64,000 nucleotides of DNA from Acinetobacter sp. LoGeW2-3 (GTDB lineage Bacteria; Pseudomonadota; Gammaproteobacteria; Pseudomonadales; Moraxellaceae). Positions 1 through 8,281 of this stretch are shown piece after piece; within the stretch, counting starts at the first letter, position 1; the number at the start of each line of letters is the position of its first letter. The DNA lies in the NCBI RefSeq assembly GCF_002688565.1, contig NZ_CP024011.1, forward strand, positions 496,001 to 560,000. The letters run 5' to 3'. Both the position numbers and the translations under genes were made by a program. The notes beneath the pieces were generated by a model that was not told the DNA's origin, searched no databases, and saw only the letters and a program-made list of their open reading frames with translations.

Positions 1-119
1 ATCGCCTGTTTAAGCTATTGAGTCAGCCATTTATCAAGCAATCTGAGCTGGAACAGCCTGAAGATCTAGGCCCATTACCAAGTGATGTTCCGGAAGTCAT
101 GGTGAGCTGTTCATCTTAA
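1..119 (+). CDS. C-terminal end of an unidentified protein (partial)
   Basis: An open frame runs in from the left edge and ends at a TAA at 117-119, giving the last 38 residues of a protein (ending EVMVSCSS). The piece is too short and has no motif that I recognise. The stop is followed within a few bases by a DnaA-box-like 9-mer and then by a strong inverted repeat that can act as its terminator. Reading frame and strand are reasonably sure; function is unknown. Confidence 0.5.
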   Translation, partial: RLFKLLSQPFIKQSELEQPEDLGPLPSDVPEVMVSCSS

Positions 120-120
120 T

Positions 121-180
121 TTATTCACAAGTCATTCCAAAACTGTGGATAATTTAGACATTATCCACAGTTTTTCTTTG
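121..180 (+). terminator. 12-bp perfect inverted repeat with T-run, built from DnaA-box-like 9-mers
   Basis: The arms AACTGTGGATAA (141-152) and TTATCCACAGTT (161-172) are perfectly complementary around an 8-base loop and run into a T-rich tract, so this can end transcription of the gene finishing at 119. Each arm contains the 9-mer TTATCCACA (minus strand 144-152, plus strand 161-169). A third match to TTATNCACA lies at 121-129. That 9-mer is the consensus DnaA box, so a protein-binding role is also possible. Confidence 0.6.
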
Positions 181-195
181 AATTATTCATCGCTT

Positions 196-564
196 ATGAC
201 CTTACCCTCAATCGCCAATCAAACCGCACTCTCCTTTCCAGAGGTGAGTTGTACCCAGCCATTTGGTGAAGGCTGCGATGTGTATAAGGTGCTGGATAAA
301 GTGTTTATGCTGCAGTTTCATCTGCAAGGCAAAGCAGCGATTAACTTGAAAGTTGAACCTGAGCATGGCGACATGCTACGGGATATTTATCCTTATATTC
401 GTACTGGCTGGCATATGAATAAACGGCATTGGATTACCATATTTGAGGATGATGAATTGGATGAATCTTTGGTAAAAGATCTGATATTTAATTCTTATGA
501 GCTGGTTGTGTCTAAATTACGTAAGGCTGAACGGCAACGTATTGAGCTGATTAAAAATATCTAA
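196..564 (+). CDS. MmcQ/YjbR-like protein
   Basis: A 122-residue protein from the ATG at 196. An upstream in-frame GTG at 145 would place the start inside the terminator hairpin, so I prefer the ATG. The sequence resembles the small MmcQ/YjbR family, which has a CyaY-like fold and is often described as DNA-binding. Family traits visible are the N-terminal ALSFPEVSCTQPFGEGCDVYKV segment (broken here as ALSFPEVSC, then TQPFGEGCDVYKV), the central LKVEPEHGDML and the late GWHMNKRHWITI stretch. The C-terminal helix SYELVVSKLRKAERQ also fits. It is monocistronic, with its own terminator. Cellular role is not established for the family. Confidence 0.7.
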   Translation: MTLPSIANQTALSFPEVSCTQPFGEGCDVYKVLDKVFMLQFHLQGKAAINLKVEPEHGDMLRDIYPYIRTGWHMNKRHWITIFEDDELDESLVKDLIFNSYELVVSKLRKAERQRIELIKNI

Positions 565-565
565 T

Positions 566-604
566 AAAAAAGCGAATAGCACTGTTGCTACTCGCTTTTT
601 TCAT
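566..604 (+). terminator. Rho-independent terminator
   Basis: GCGAATAGCA and TGCTACTCGC form an imperfect stem around CTGT, preceded by A's and followed by TTTTTT. It starts just after the stop codon at 562-564 of the MmcQ/YjbR-like gene. Confidence 0.8.
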
Positions 605-673
605 TTGAAGAAAATATTTATTAATGAGTAAATTTTGGTGTTTGTACTTTCTATTAAGTTTTACCTCTAAGAT

Positions 674-2078
674 TTATACCTTCTTCCTATGCAAAAATTT
701 AAACAAAACAAATAGTAACATGATCCACACCGGCAACATCAGCACTGACAACATAAAACCTTGATCCCACATGATATACAGTACCGTGAACATAAAGGCT
801 AAAACCAGATAGTTACTTAGAGGTGAAAACAATGCGGAGAATCTGGTCTGTATGGCTTGTATCCGAATAGCTTGCTTAAATTTAAGATGAATCAGAGTGA
901 TTATGATCCAGTTCAATACCGCTGCCGCAACTACAATATAAATCAGATAGCTTAAGGCTTTTTCAGGTATAAAGTAGTTCAGCACTACGCAACCGAAAAT
1001 CAGCAACGACAAGAATAGCACTGCAGGAACAGGAATCCCTCGTGCATTCACTTTTTTAAAGGCTTTCAGTGCATTACCGTGTTCCGCCCGACCCAACAGC
1101 ATCCGGCTATTAGCATACATCCCACTCTTACACACAGAAAGTGACGCCGCCAGAATAATGAAATTGAGTAAATGTGCTGCCCAATCTATACCGATCAGAT
1201 TAAAGATCATTACAAATGGACTATGGTCTAAGTCACCTAAGTTCAACTGATTCCAAGGTACAAGTGACAATAAAACCGCTAAAGAACAGATATAAAATAG
1301 AAACACGCGAATCACGGTCTGATTCACGGCCTTGGGAATATTCTGTTCTGGATTTTCTGTTTCGGCAGCCGCCATACTAATCAGTTCAATCCCGCCGAAT
1401 GCGAACATCATAAAGGTAAGCATATAAAACAGGCCTTCAAAGCCATTGGGGACCCCCCCATGTGCCCATAAATTTGTTATTGAAGCTGTAGAATTTGCAT
1501 CTGCGGTAAACAGTAAATAGATCCCAAATAAAATCATCGCGACGATCGCAAGGACTTTAATCATCGACAGCCAAAATTCCGACTCCCCATAAATTTTGAC
1601 ATTGGTGAGATTCATGGCGGTGACAGGAATGAAGAAAAATAATACCGAAGCCCATGCGGGAATCTCTGACCACCAGTAATTGATGTATTTACCAATTGCA
1701 GTCAGTTCCGTCATCGCCACGAGAATATACAGAATCCAGTAATTCCAGCCGGTTAAGAATCCTGGAAACTCACATCAATATTTAAAGGAAAAATAGCTGA
1801 ATGAACCAGTTACAGGTTCATGCACAATGATTTCACCGAGTTGGCACATGATCAGAAAGGCAATCAGACCACCAATCAGGTAACCTAAAAATAATGAACG
1901 GACCAGCAGACTGAATGATATGAGCTGAACCTAAAAATAGGCCAGTACCAATGGCACCGCCCAGGGCTATCAATTGGATATGATGATTCTTCAAACGGCG
2001 TTGCAACTGCGGCGTTTCACTCTCCAAGACATATTCCCATGATGAATAAAAATAGGATTGTATCGGGTCTATAGCCAA
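674..2078 (-). pseudogene. Decayed AroP/PheP-type aromatic amino acid permease
   Basis: Two frames together make one amino acid permease of the APC superfamily, close in pattern to E. coli AroP. The N-terminal part (1833-2078) has LQRRLKNHHIQLIALGG followed by AIGTGLFLGSA, the signature first membrane span. After AGPFII an extra T in a T-run (about 1914-1919) shifts the frame. The correct frame then continues as LGYLIGGLIAFLIMCQLGE but meets a TGA at about 1777-1779, where the family has a Trp (KYWG). The C-terminal 348 codons (674-1720) are intact and hold the remaining spans, including FAFGGIELISMAAAETENPEQ. The intact protein would import Phe, Tyr or Trp with protons. The N-terminal start is unclear (only TTG candidates, such as 2078 or 2027). 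Two separate lesions make sequencing error less likely than real decay. Confidence 0.85.
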
Positions 2079-2233
2079 TCAGCCGACTCATAAATTTAAG
2101 TAATTAATTGTTAAATTTATATTTTTTCGTCTAAAATAATTAGTTTAAATGAGATCATAAATAGTTAATTTGATTCTAATTGCAAATAAAGCCATATCTT
2201 TTTCTAGGTAATTTTTTTTGGTTTCTGATGCTG

Positions 2234-2740
2234 TTAATCAATCGCATTAAAAGCCTCCTGATAAACCACCTCTCCTCTCGGAATAGGTTCATGAAATGCA
2301 ATCGCCTGAAAGTATGCTGGAGGTACATCTGCCAGATATAACTCTGGATAAGTTTGAAAACCGAATCTTGAATAATAATTTGGATCACCCAACACTACGC
2401 AGCCTTGAGCATCAAACTGTTTTAATCGTTCTAAAGCTGCATGTATAAGCAATGAACCAATCCCCATTCCCTGTTTTTCGGGCAATACAGAAATTGGGCC
2501 AAGTCCATACCAGCCCCTTGCTCCTGAAGATATCGTCACAGGAGAAATCGCCACATGCCCAACAATGATTCCATTTTCAACTGCAACCCTCGACACCATC
2601 AGTTGACCATGATTGCGCAGTCTATTCACAATAAAATGTTCGGTATGGCTACTATGTTCGGCATTTAAGAACGCTTGTTTGGTTAAATTTTCAATTGCCT
2701 GCAAATCAGTTTTTTGTTCATCACGAATCTGGATGCCCAT
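2234..2740 (-). CDS. GNAT-family N-acetyltransferase (YhbS-like)
   Basis: A 168-residue protein starting with MGIQIRDEQKTDLQAIENL, a typical GNAT N-terminus. The acetyl-CoA-binding motif A is visible as ISVLPEKQGMGIGSLL (about residues 82-97), matching V-x-P-x-x-Q-x-x-G-x-G. The following CVVLGDPNYYSRFGF segment is characteristic of the YhbS group, whose substrate is not known. It is a single gene between the permease pseudogene and baeR. Family assignment is firm; substrate is unknown. Confidence 0.85.
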   Translation of the reverse strand: MGIQIRDEQKTDLQAIENLTKQAFLNAEHSSHTEHFIVNRLRNHGQLMVSRVAVENGIIVGHVAISPVTISSGARGWYGLGPISVLPEKQGMGIGSLLIHAALERLKQFDAQGCVVLGDPNYYSRFGFQTYPELYLADVPPAYFQAIAFHEPIPRGEVVYQEAFNAID

Positions 2741-2804
2741 CGAAGGTTCTTCCTTTGATCTGGTTATTTTTATAGTAAAACGTGCCGCAGTATTTTCCAG
2801 AAAA

Positions 2805-2840
2805 TAAAAAAGCGAATAGAAATACTCTATTCGCTTTTAT
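2805..2840 (-). terminator. Terminator downstream of baeR
   Basis: A perfect 9-bp stem, GCGAATAGA (2812-2820) with TCTATTCGC (2826-2834), is flanked by A's on one side and T's on the other, so it works in both directions. On the minus strand it follows the baeR stop at 2858. Confidence 0.8.
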
Positions 2841-2857
2841 GATTTCCTTAGACTAGA

Positions 2858-3544
2858 TCAGTCCTCAGGATATTCAAAACGGTAGCCTACACCATACACT
2901 GCCTGAATCCACTCATGACGGTTACCTGTTTCCGCAGCATCAGAAATCTTGCGGCGCAGGTTCTTGATATGACTATCAATCACACGGTCTGCTACATCAA
3001 AGCTGTCTGGATTAATGTGATCCAGCAATTGCGCGCGTGAATACACCTGACCGACATGCTCAAGGAACAATTCCAGTAAGCGGAATTCGGTTGGGGTCAG
3101 GTTCAATGCCTTTTGTTGATACCAGATGCGCTGTTGTGATTTATCCATACGGAACAAATCATTGCTTTCCGGTTCAGCTTTACGATCCAGACGGCGCAAA
3201 ACCGCCTGCACGCGTGCCACTAGTTCCTTCGGACTAAATGGTTTACAGATATAGTCATCTGCACCCATGTTTAAACCCAATACACGGTCAATCTCTTCAG
3301 TACGTGCCGTCACCATAATGATGGGTAAATCAGACTGCTCACGCACCTTACGGCAGATGGTCAAACCGTCCATACGTGGCACCATCAGATCCAGAATCAT
3401 CAGGCTTGGCTTACGTTGGGTAAAGCTGTTATAGGCCTCCTGTCCATCATGAAACATGCTGACTTCAAAACCAGCAGCTTCTAGATAGTCTCGCACCAAC
3501 TGTGCAAGTTCGACTTCGTCTTCAACCAGCATGATATGTTTCAT
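2858..3544 (-). CDS. baeR: Response regulator BaeR (OmpR/PhoB family)
   Basis: A 228-residue regulator with an N-terminal receiver domain (acidic pocket E8-D9, phosphoacceptor D52 in LMILDLMVPRMDG, then T/K positions in MVTARTEE and DDYICKPF). A C-terminal winged helix follows (about 130-225), with SRAQLLDHI and RVIDSHIKNLRRKI and the terminal VYGVGYRFEYPED. The sequence agrees with what I recall of Acinetobacter BaeR rather than BfmR or AdeR. In Acinetobacter BaeSR has been linked to envelope stress and control of efflux pumps. It lies 12 bases after the partner kinase gene and is surely co-transcribed with it. Confidence 0.85.
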   Translation of the reverse strand: MKHIMLVEDEVELAQLVRDYLEAAGFEVSMFHDGQEAYNSFTQRKPSLMILDLMVPRMDGLTICRKVREQSDLPIIMVTARTEEIDRVLGLNMGADDYICKPFSPKELVARVQAVLRRLDRKAEPESNDLFRMDKSQQRIWYQQKALNLTPTEFRLLELFLEHVGQVYSRAQLLDHINPDSFDVADRVIDSHIKNLRRKISDAAETGNRHEWIQAVYGVGYRFEYPED

Positions 3545-3556
3545 GAATAAACTTCC

Positions 3557-5245
3557 TTATGATTTCATTTGTTTAGGAAAGGTCAGTTTGCAACGCAATC
3601 CACCCAATGGTGAATGGTCGAAGCTTAAACTGCCGCCTAATGCTTGAGTAATTTTACACGATAATGCCAAACCAAGTCCGGTACCACCAGTTGCACGGGT
3701 ACGCGAGTCATCTACACGATAGAAACGCTCACCAATTCGTGCCAGCTGTTCATCAGTCAGACCAAATGGACTGTCATCGACATATAAGGTCCATTCTTTT
3801 TCATTCTGTTCAGTATGAATATGCACCTGCCCGCCTGCTTCAGTATAGCGAATACTGTTACTGAACAAGTTGGCCACAATCTGTTTAAAACGATCCAAAT
3901 CCAGCTCGACTTCTGCACCTTCACCTTCTGCAGTCACAGTTAATTGCGCCTGTTCAAACTTCGGATGGAAGTTCATTAATTCCTGCTGCACGACATCCCA
4001 TGGATTCACCGTACTGACATACATCTGTAATTGCTGTGCATCCGCCTGTGCCAAAGCCGCCAGATCCTGAGTCAGTTTTTTCAGGCTAGTGACTTGGCCT
4101 AGCATCGAAGCAAAATGTTCTGGTGTTGGTTTACGAATACCGTCCTGCATCGCTTCAATCTGTGCCTGCAACACAGCTAGAGGCGTTTTCAACTCATGTG
4201 AAGTATCCGCTACCCATTGACGACGTGAAGTTTCATGCTGATCCAGAATGACGGCTAACTGATTTAATTCGTTAGACAGATCACCCAATTCATCATTACG
4301 GTTTACTTTAACCTGATGCTGATAATTGCCTTTGGTGAGTTCACGTGTCCCTTTCAGCAAACGCTGAATCGGCTTTTTGAAATAGGTCGCTAACAACAGT
4401 GCAGCAATCAAACTGGTCAGAATACTTAGACCATATACTAAGAACAAGTAACGTTTCTGATTACTAAAGAAATTGATGCTGAGTGCATCTTCTTGGTCTA
4501 GAACCGGTTTTAAACCTAAGTAGCCCACAATTTTATCGTCGACCATAATCGGACGATAGGAAATCTGCTCATCCGAAGGCTCACCCACTACGAAACGACG
4601 TTTGGCATCATAGAGAGATAAACGTGAGCTTAAACCGAGACGATCGGGCATCTGGATAAACTGTTTTTTACCAGCTTGCGGCTGAGTTGTTAACTGAGAG
4701 CCATTTTTACGATCTGATCTAAACAGGTTTTGATTAGAACTCAGTGGGAACTTTAAACCTTCAAAAGGCTGAAACTGTGAAGGTAAGTTAGCTGCCAGTA
4801 CACGTAACTCTTCTTCATTCGCGGCACGCTGTTCAGCATCTGTGCCCATCAGACTTGGAGCCACATTGGCTAAGGTTTGATCTTTAAAATAGCGCTGTTG
4901 CAGAGCAATATCATACTGGCGACGCAACCACCAACGCGACAGACGGTCATAATCATCTGGAGCTGCTTCACCTTCGATCTGTAGAATCTGTGCCTGAATC
5001 GCATTGCCCCAGTCATCATAAACCCCGTAAACCTCGGCCAGGTTTTCAATGACATGATCGAGTTTCTGCATTTCTACATCGGCAACATAGCGTGTGAAAT
5101 TACGCTGCATGTTAAGATGAAGCACACCGAGGCTCACCGTGGTAATCACCAAGGTGGTAAACAGCACTGTTAAAAACAGCCGGAGTGCAATCGGAATGCG
5201 GCGAATATTCAAAAGCAGATTCTCAGTTTTTTCCTCTAGATTCAT
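3557..5245 (-). CDS. baeS: Sensor histidine kinase BaeS
   Basis: A 562-residue membrane kinase from the ATG at 5245; a GTG at 5260 would add five residues. Order: a membrane span near the N-terminus (RLFLTVLFTTLVITTVSLGVL), a large periplasmic sensor region, and a second span (YLFLVYGLSILTSLIAALLLATYF). A HAMP segment follows, then the dimerisation box DTSHELKTPLAVL with the phosphorylated His near residue 350. The ATPase domain has NLFSNSIRYTEAGG and GTGLGLAL. The kinase would phosphorylate BaeR in response to envelope stress. The periplasmic part, roughly 240 residues, is longer than in E. coli BaeS as I remember it. The divergent lipoprotein gene is a likely target. Confidence 0.85.
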   Translation of the reverse strand: MNLEEKTENLLLNIRRIPIALRLFLTVLFTTLVITTVSLGVLHLNMQRNFTRYVADVEMQKLDHVIENLAEVYGVYDDWGNAIQAQILQIEGEAAPDDYDRLSRWWLRRQYDIALQQRYFKDQTLANVAPSLMGTDAEQRAANEEELRVLAANLPSQFQPFEGLKFPLSSNQNLFRSDRKNGSQLTTQPQAGKKQFIQMPDRLGLSSRLSLYDAKRRFVVGEPSDEQISYRPIMVDDKIVGYLGLKPVLDQEDALSINFFSNQKRYLFLVYGLSILTSLIAALLLATYFKKPIQRLLKGTRELTKGNYQHQVKVNRNDELGDLSNELNQLAVILDQHETSRRQWVADTSHELKTPLAVLQAQIEAMQDGIRKPTPEHFASMLGQVTSLKKLTQDLAALAQADAQQLQMYVSTVNPWDVVQQELMNFHPKFEQAQLTVTAEGEGAEVELDLDRFKQIVANLFSNSIRYTEAGGQVHIHTEQNEKEWTLYVDDSPFGLTDEQLARIGERFYRVDDSRTRATGGTGLGLALSCKITQALGGSLSFDHSPLGGLRCKLTFPKQMKS

Positions 5246-5349
5246 TATTGTAGCGAACACAGGCTAAAAAAACTCTTCATTGTTTCTTCATCTTTATTGT
5301 TTATTCTTTGCAGCATATATATCAGGCCCGTGGCGTGGAGACAAATACA

Positions 5350-5979
5350 ATGAAAGCAATGACAAAAATCATCGTCCTAGGTGCAAGCGTTCTATCGATG
5401 GGGGCATTGACTGCGTGTCAATCAACCAAGCAAGTGCAAGGTGAAGATCATCCGCAGATGATGAAACATCATCAAGATCATAAAGGCCGTCAACTCACTC
5501 CAGAACAGCGCGAACAATTTAAGCAGATGCATGCACAACGTGCTGCGTTTTTTAAGCAAATGCAACAAGCCTGTGACAATAAAGCAGTTGGTAGTGCAGT
5601 TCAGGTAAAAGCCGGTGATAAAACTGTAGATGGTACTTGTCAGATCTACTTCAAGGCCGATCGTAAAGACATGAAAGCTGCGCGTGGCGAGTTTCGCGGC
5701 ATGAAGGGTGAACATCGTCCAATGCGCGGTGACTTCCGCGGTGCATCAAACCGTGGTGAAGCGCTGACTGATGCGCAACGTGCAGACATGGTCAAACAGT
5801 TTGACCAGCGGCTCGCTCAACGTCAGGCACAACAGAAAGCGGTTGTTCAAGCCTGCCAAGGTAAAAAAGACGGTGCAGCTGCACAGATTAAAATTGGTGA
5901 AAAAACCATTAACGGTCAATGCCACGTGCGCTTCCAGCCAAATGCTCCGGTTAAAGCGCCAGCTGTGAAAGCATCTTAA
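5350..5979 (+). CDS. Lipoprotein with a duplicated Cys-pair domain, divergent from baeS
   Basis: The 209-residue start at ATG 5350 is set by a GGAG nine bases upstream and by the signal peptide MKAMTKIIVLGASVLSMGALTAC, whose LTAC is a lipobox. The mature protein holds two copies of one unit. The first is LTPEQREQFKQMHAQR, later QQACDNK, and a strand pair ending GTCQIYFKAD. The second is LTDAQRADMVKQFDQR, later VQACQGK, and NGQCHVRFQPN. Each copy has one Cys pair about 25 residues apart. Between them is a His/Arg/Met-rich linker. The helical LTPEQR opening recalls Spy/CpxP periplasmic chaperones, and E. coli spy is a BaeR target, but the Cys-pair part is not Spy-like. Function is inferred only from context. 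Confidence 0.7.
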   Translation: MKAMTKIIVLGASVLSMGALTACQSTKQVQGEDHPQMMKHHQDHKGRQLTPEQREQFKQMHAQRAAFFKQMQQACDNKAVGSAVQVKAGDKTVDGTCQIYFKADRKDMKAARGEFRGMKGEHRPMRGDFRGASNRGEALTDAQRADMVKQFDQRLAQRQAQQKAVVQACQGKKDGAAAQIKIGEKTINGQCHVRFQPNAPVKAPAVKAS

Positions 5980-6003
5980 TTGAGCATTTGAAATTTATTG
6001 TTA

Positions 6004-6030
6004 AAAAGGCACCTTCGGGTGTCTTTTTTT
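6004..6030 (+). terminator. Rho-independent terminator of the lipoprotein gene
   Basis: A GGCACC stem with a TTCG tetraloop and GGTGTC, flanked by A's and a run of seven T's, lies 25 bases after the stop codon. Confidence 0.85.
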
Positions 6031-6100
6031 ATGCCTGTTCATTCTTAGAACTAAGTCTATCTAAGTGTGCAGGTTTTTGACCATTCGTGTCAGATATTTT

Positions 6101-6129
6101 TTTATAAAAACGTTTACACTCAATATACT
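6101..6129 (+). promoter_or_regulatory. Candidate sigma-70 promoter for the first acyl-CoA dehydrogenase gene
   Basis: TTTATA (6101-6106) and TATACT (6124-6129) are separated by 17 bases. The -35 is weak (4 of 6 to consensus) and the -10 fair. This is a pattern match only. Confidence 0.3.
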
Positions 6130-6308
6130 TAAGATTTCAAGGGTAATTATCTTTGACTTTACAGTCACCAAGAAATCGCCCTGAAATGCTTGTGCCAACA
6201 GGGAAGATGTTGCACGATTAGACCCATGTCAATACGTGTCAGTGAAGGCACGTTTCAATTTAATTCAGGATTATAACGCTGGTATAAACCAGTATTGAGG
6301 AAACCGAT

Positions 6309-8111
6309 ATGCCACAATACAAAGCGCCTTTACGTGATATGCAATTTGTTTTGCATGAGCTTTTAAATGCTGAACAACATTATGCCAGCCTGCCTGCATT
6401 CCAGGAAAACGTAAGTCGTGAGCTCGTGGATCAGTACCTAGAAGCTGCAGCTGACTTCTGTGAAAATGAATTATCTCCTTTAAACCAGGTCGGTGACCGT
6501 GAAGGTTGTACTTGGAACGACGGCGTTGTCACTACTCCGACTGGCTTCAAAGAAGCGTATCAAAAATACATCGAGCTAGGTTTCCCTTCTCTTTCTGCAG
6601 AAGAGCAATATGGCGGTCAAGGCTTACCGAACTCTTTAGGTATCACCATTTCTGAAATGGTTGGTACTGCGAACTGGGCATGGGGCATGTACCCTGGTCT
6701 ATCTCATGGTGCTGTACGTACTTTAGAACACCACGGTTCTCAAGAACAAAAAGATGCTTACCTGCCTAACCTTGTTTCAGGTGTATGGACAGGTACCATG
6801 TGTCTGACTGAATCTCATGCAGGTTCTGACCTTGGTATTATCCGTACTAAAGCTGAACCACAAGCAGACGGTAGCTACGCAATCTCTGGCGAGAAAATCT
6901 TTATCTCTGCTGGTGAACACGACATGGCTGAAAACATCATCCATATCGTACTGGCTCGCCTTCCTGGCGCACCTAAAGGTACTAAAGGTATTTCCCTGTT
7001 CATCGTGCCGAAGTTCAACCTGAATGCTGACGGTTCTATCGGTGAGCGTAATGGCGTACGTTGTGGTTCAATCGAACACAAAATGGGTATCCACGGTAAT
7101 GCAACTTGCGTAATCAACTTTGACAATGCAAAAGGCTTCCTGATTGGCCCTGAAAACCGTGGTCTGAACTGCATGTTCACATTCATGAACACTGCACGTA
7201 TCGGTACTGCTGTACAAGGTTTGTCTGCATCTGAATCATCTTTCCAAGGCGCGTTAGCGTATGCGAAAGACCGTTTAGCAATGCGTTCTTTAACTGGTCC
7301 TAAAGCACCGGAAAAAGAAGCAGATCCAATTATCGTTCACCCTGCTGTACGTAACATGCTTTTAACTCAAAAAGCATTTGCTGAAGGTGGTCGTGCACTG
7401 GTTTACCTGTTGGCCCAATATGCTGACGTGGTTGAACACGGTGTAGAAGAAGCAGACCGCAAATTTGCTGACAACATCCTGTCTCTATTAACCCCAATTG
7501 CAAAAGCATTCCTGACCGAAACTGGTTCAGAAGCTGCGAAACACGGTGTACAAGTATTCGGTGGTCACGGCTTTATCTCTGAGCACGGCATGGAGCAAAT
7601 CGTACGTGATACACGTATCTCTTGCCTGTACGAAGGTACCACTGAGATTCAAGCGCTGGATCTGTTAGGTCGTAAAGTATTGGGTACTCAGGGTGCAATG
7701 TTGAAAGACTTCACCAAGATCATCCATAAATTTGCTGAAGCCAACAAAGACAACGCTGGTCTAAAAGAATTCCTTGAGCCACTTGCTGCGCTCAACAAGG
7801 AATGGGGCGACCTGACTATGCAGATCGGTATGCGTGCTATGCAAAACCCTGAAGAAGTGGGTGCTGCTGCAGTAGATTACCTGTACTTCTCTGGTTATGT
7901 GACGCTTGCTTACCTATGGGCACGTATGGCACTGGTTGCTCAAGAGCAATTGGCTGCAGGTACAACTGATGTAGACTTCTACAATGCGAAGCTGACTACT
8001 GCACGTTTCTACTTCAAGAAAATCCTGCCACGTGTTCGTTCACACGTTGACCTGATTGCGACTGGTGTAGAGCCATTAATGAGCCTGGATGCGGAACATT
8101 TCGCATTCTAA
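6309..8111 (+). CDS. Acyl-CoA dehydrogenase (DmdC/AcdB-like, 600 aa)
   Basis: A flavoenzyme that forms the trans-2 double bond in an acyl-CoA, the first step of beta-oxidation. The N-terminus (YKAPLRDMQFVLHELLN) is the extension typical of the long DmdC-like subfamily. The FAD/substrate motif MCLTESHAGSDLGIIRTKA is near residues 165-183, followed by SGEKIFISAGEHD. The C-terminal core has QVFGGHGFISEHGMEQIVRD and LYEGTTEIQALDLLGRK. About 600 residues is normal for this group with its extra C-terminal domain. A TTGAGG ribosome-binding site precedes the ATG. A close paralogue follows at 8282. Chain-length preference cannot be read from the sequence. Confidence 0.9.
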   Translation: MPQYKAPLRDMQFVLHELLNAEQHYASLPAFQENVSRELVDQYLEAAADFCENELSPLNQVGDREGCTWNDGVVTTPTGFKEAYQKYIELGFPSLSAEEQYGGQGLPNSLGITISEMVGTANWAWGMYPGLSHGAVRTLEHHGSQEQKDAYLPNLVSGVWTGTMCLTESHAGSDLGIIRTKAEPQADGSYAISGEKIFISAGEHDMAENIIHIVLARLPGAPKGTKGISLFIVPKFNLNADGSIGERNGVRCGSIEHKMGIHGNATCVINFDNAKGFLIGPENRGLNCMFTFMNTARIGTAVQGLSASESSFQGALAYAKDRLAMRSLTGPKAPEKEADPIIVHPAVRNMLLTQKAFAEGGRALVYLLAQYADVVEHGVEEADRKFADNILSLLTPIAKAFLTETGSEAAKHGVQVFGGHGFISEHGMEQIVRDTRISCLYEGTTEIQALDLLGRKVLGTQGAMLKDFTKIIHKFAEANKDNAGLKEFLEPLAALNKEWGDLTMQIGMRAMQNPEEVGAAAVDYLYFSGYVTLAYLWARMALVAQEQLAAGTTDVDFYNAKLTTARFYFKKILPRVRSHVDLIATGVEPLMSLDAEHFAF

Positions 8112-8141
8112 GCTGATGCAATTTTAAATGCAGAAATAAGG

Positions 8142-8175
8142 AAAAGGACGGTTACTTTTAAGGCGTCCTTTTTCT
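8142..8175 (+). terminator. Terminator between the two acyl-CoA dehydrogenase genes
   Basis: AAAAGGACG and CGTCCTTTT form a 9-bp stem around a 13-base loop, followed by more T's. It suggests that the downstream paralogue has its own promoter. Confidence 0.7.
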
Positions 8176-8281
8176 TTATAAAGAGTTACAGAATTAACCT
8201 TTAGTCGTCTAACAATAAGATTTTTAATGCATTAGACTGACTCAAAATCAATCGAATCAAACAATAAACAGGTGACACACT

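Larger units (their letters stand above)
5980..6308. other. Gene-free stretch upstream of the acyl-CoA dehydrogenase pair
   Basis: This 329-base stretch holds the terminator at 6004-6030, a candidate promoter at 6101-6129, and a leader of about 170 bases. A small inverted repeat CTGGT-ATAA-ACCAG (6279-6292) sits just before the TTGAGG ribosome-binding site (6295-6300). No open frame of convincing quality is seen. Confidence 0.6.

Noticed and set aside
145..195. GTG start for the MmcQ/YjbR-like gene
   Set aside because: It would lie inside the terminator hairpin and add 17 residues not seen at the family N-terminus; the ATG at 196 fits better.
2858..3544. BfmR or AdeR
   Set aside because: The receiver and DNA-binding sequences do not match those regulators as I know them and fit BaeR instead.
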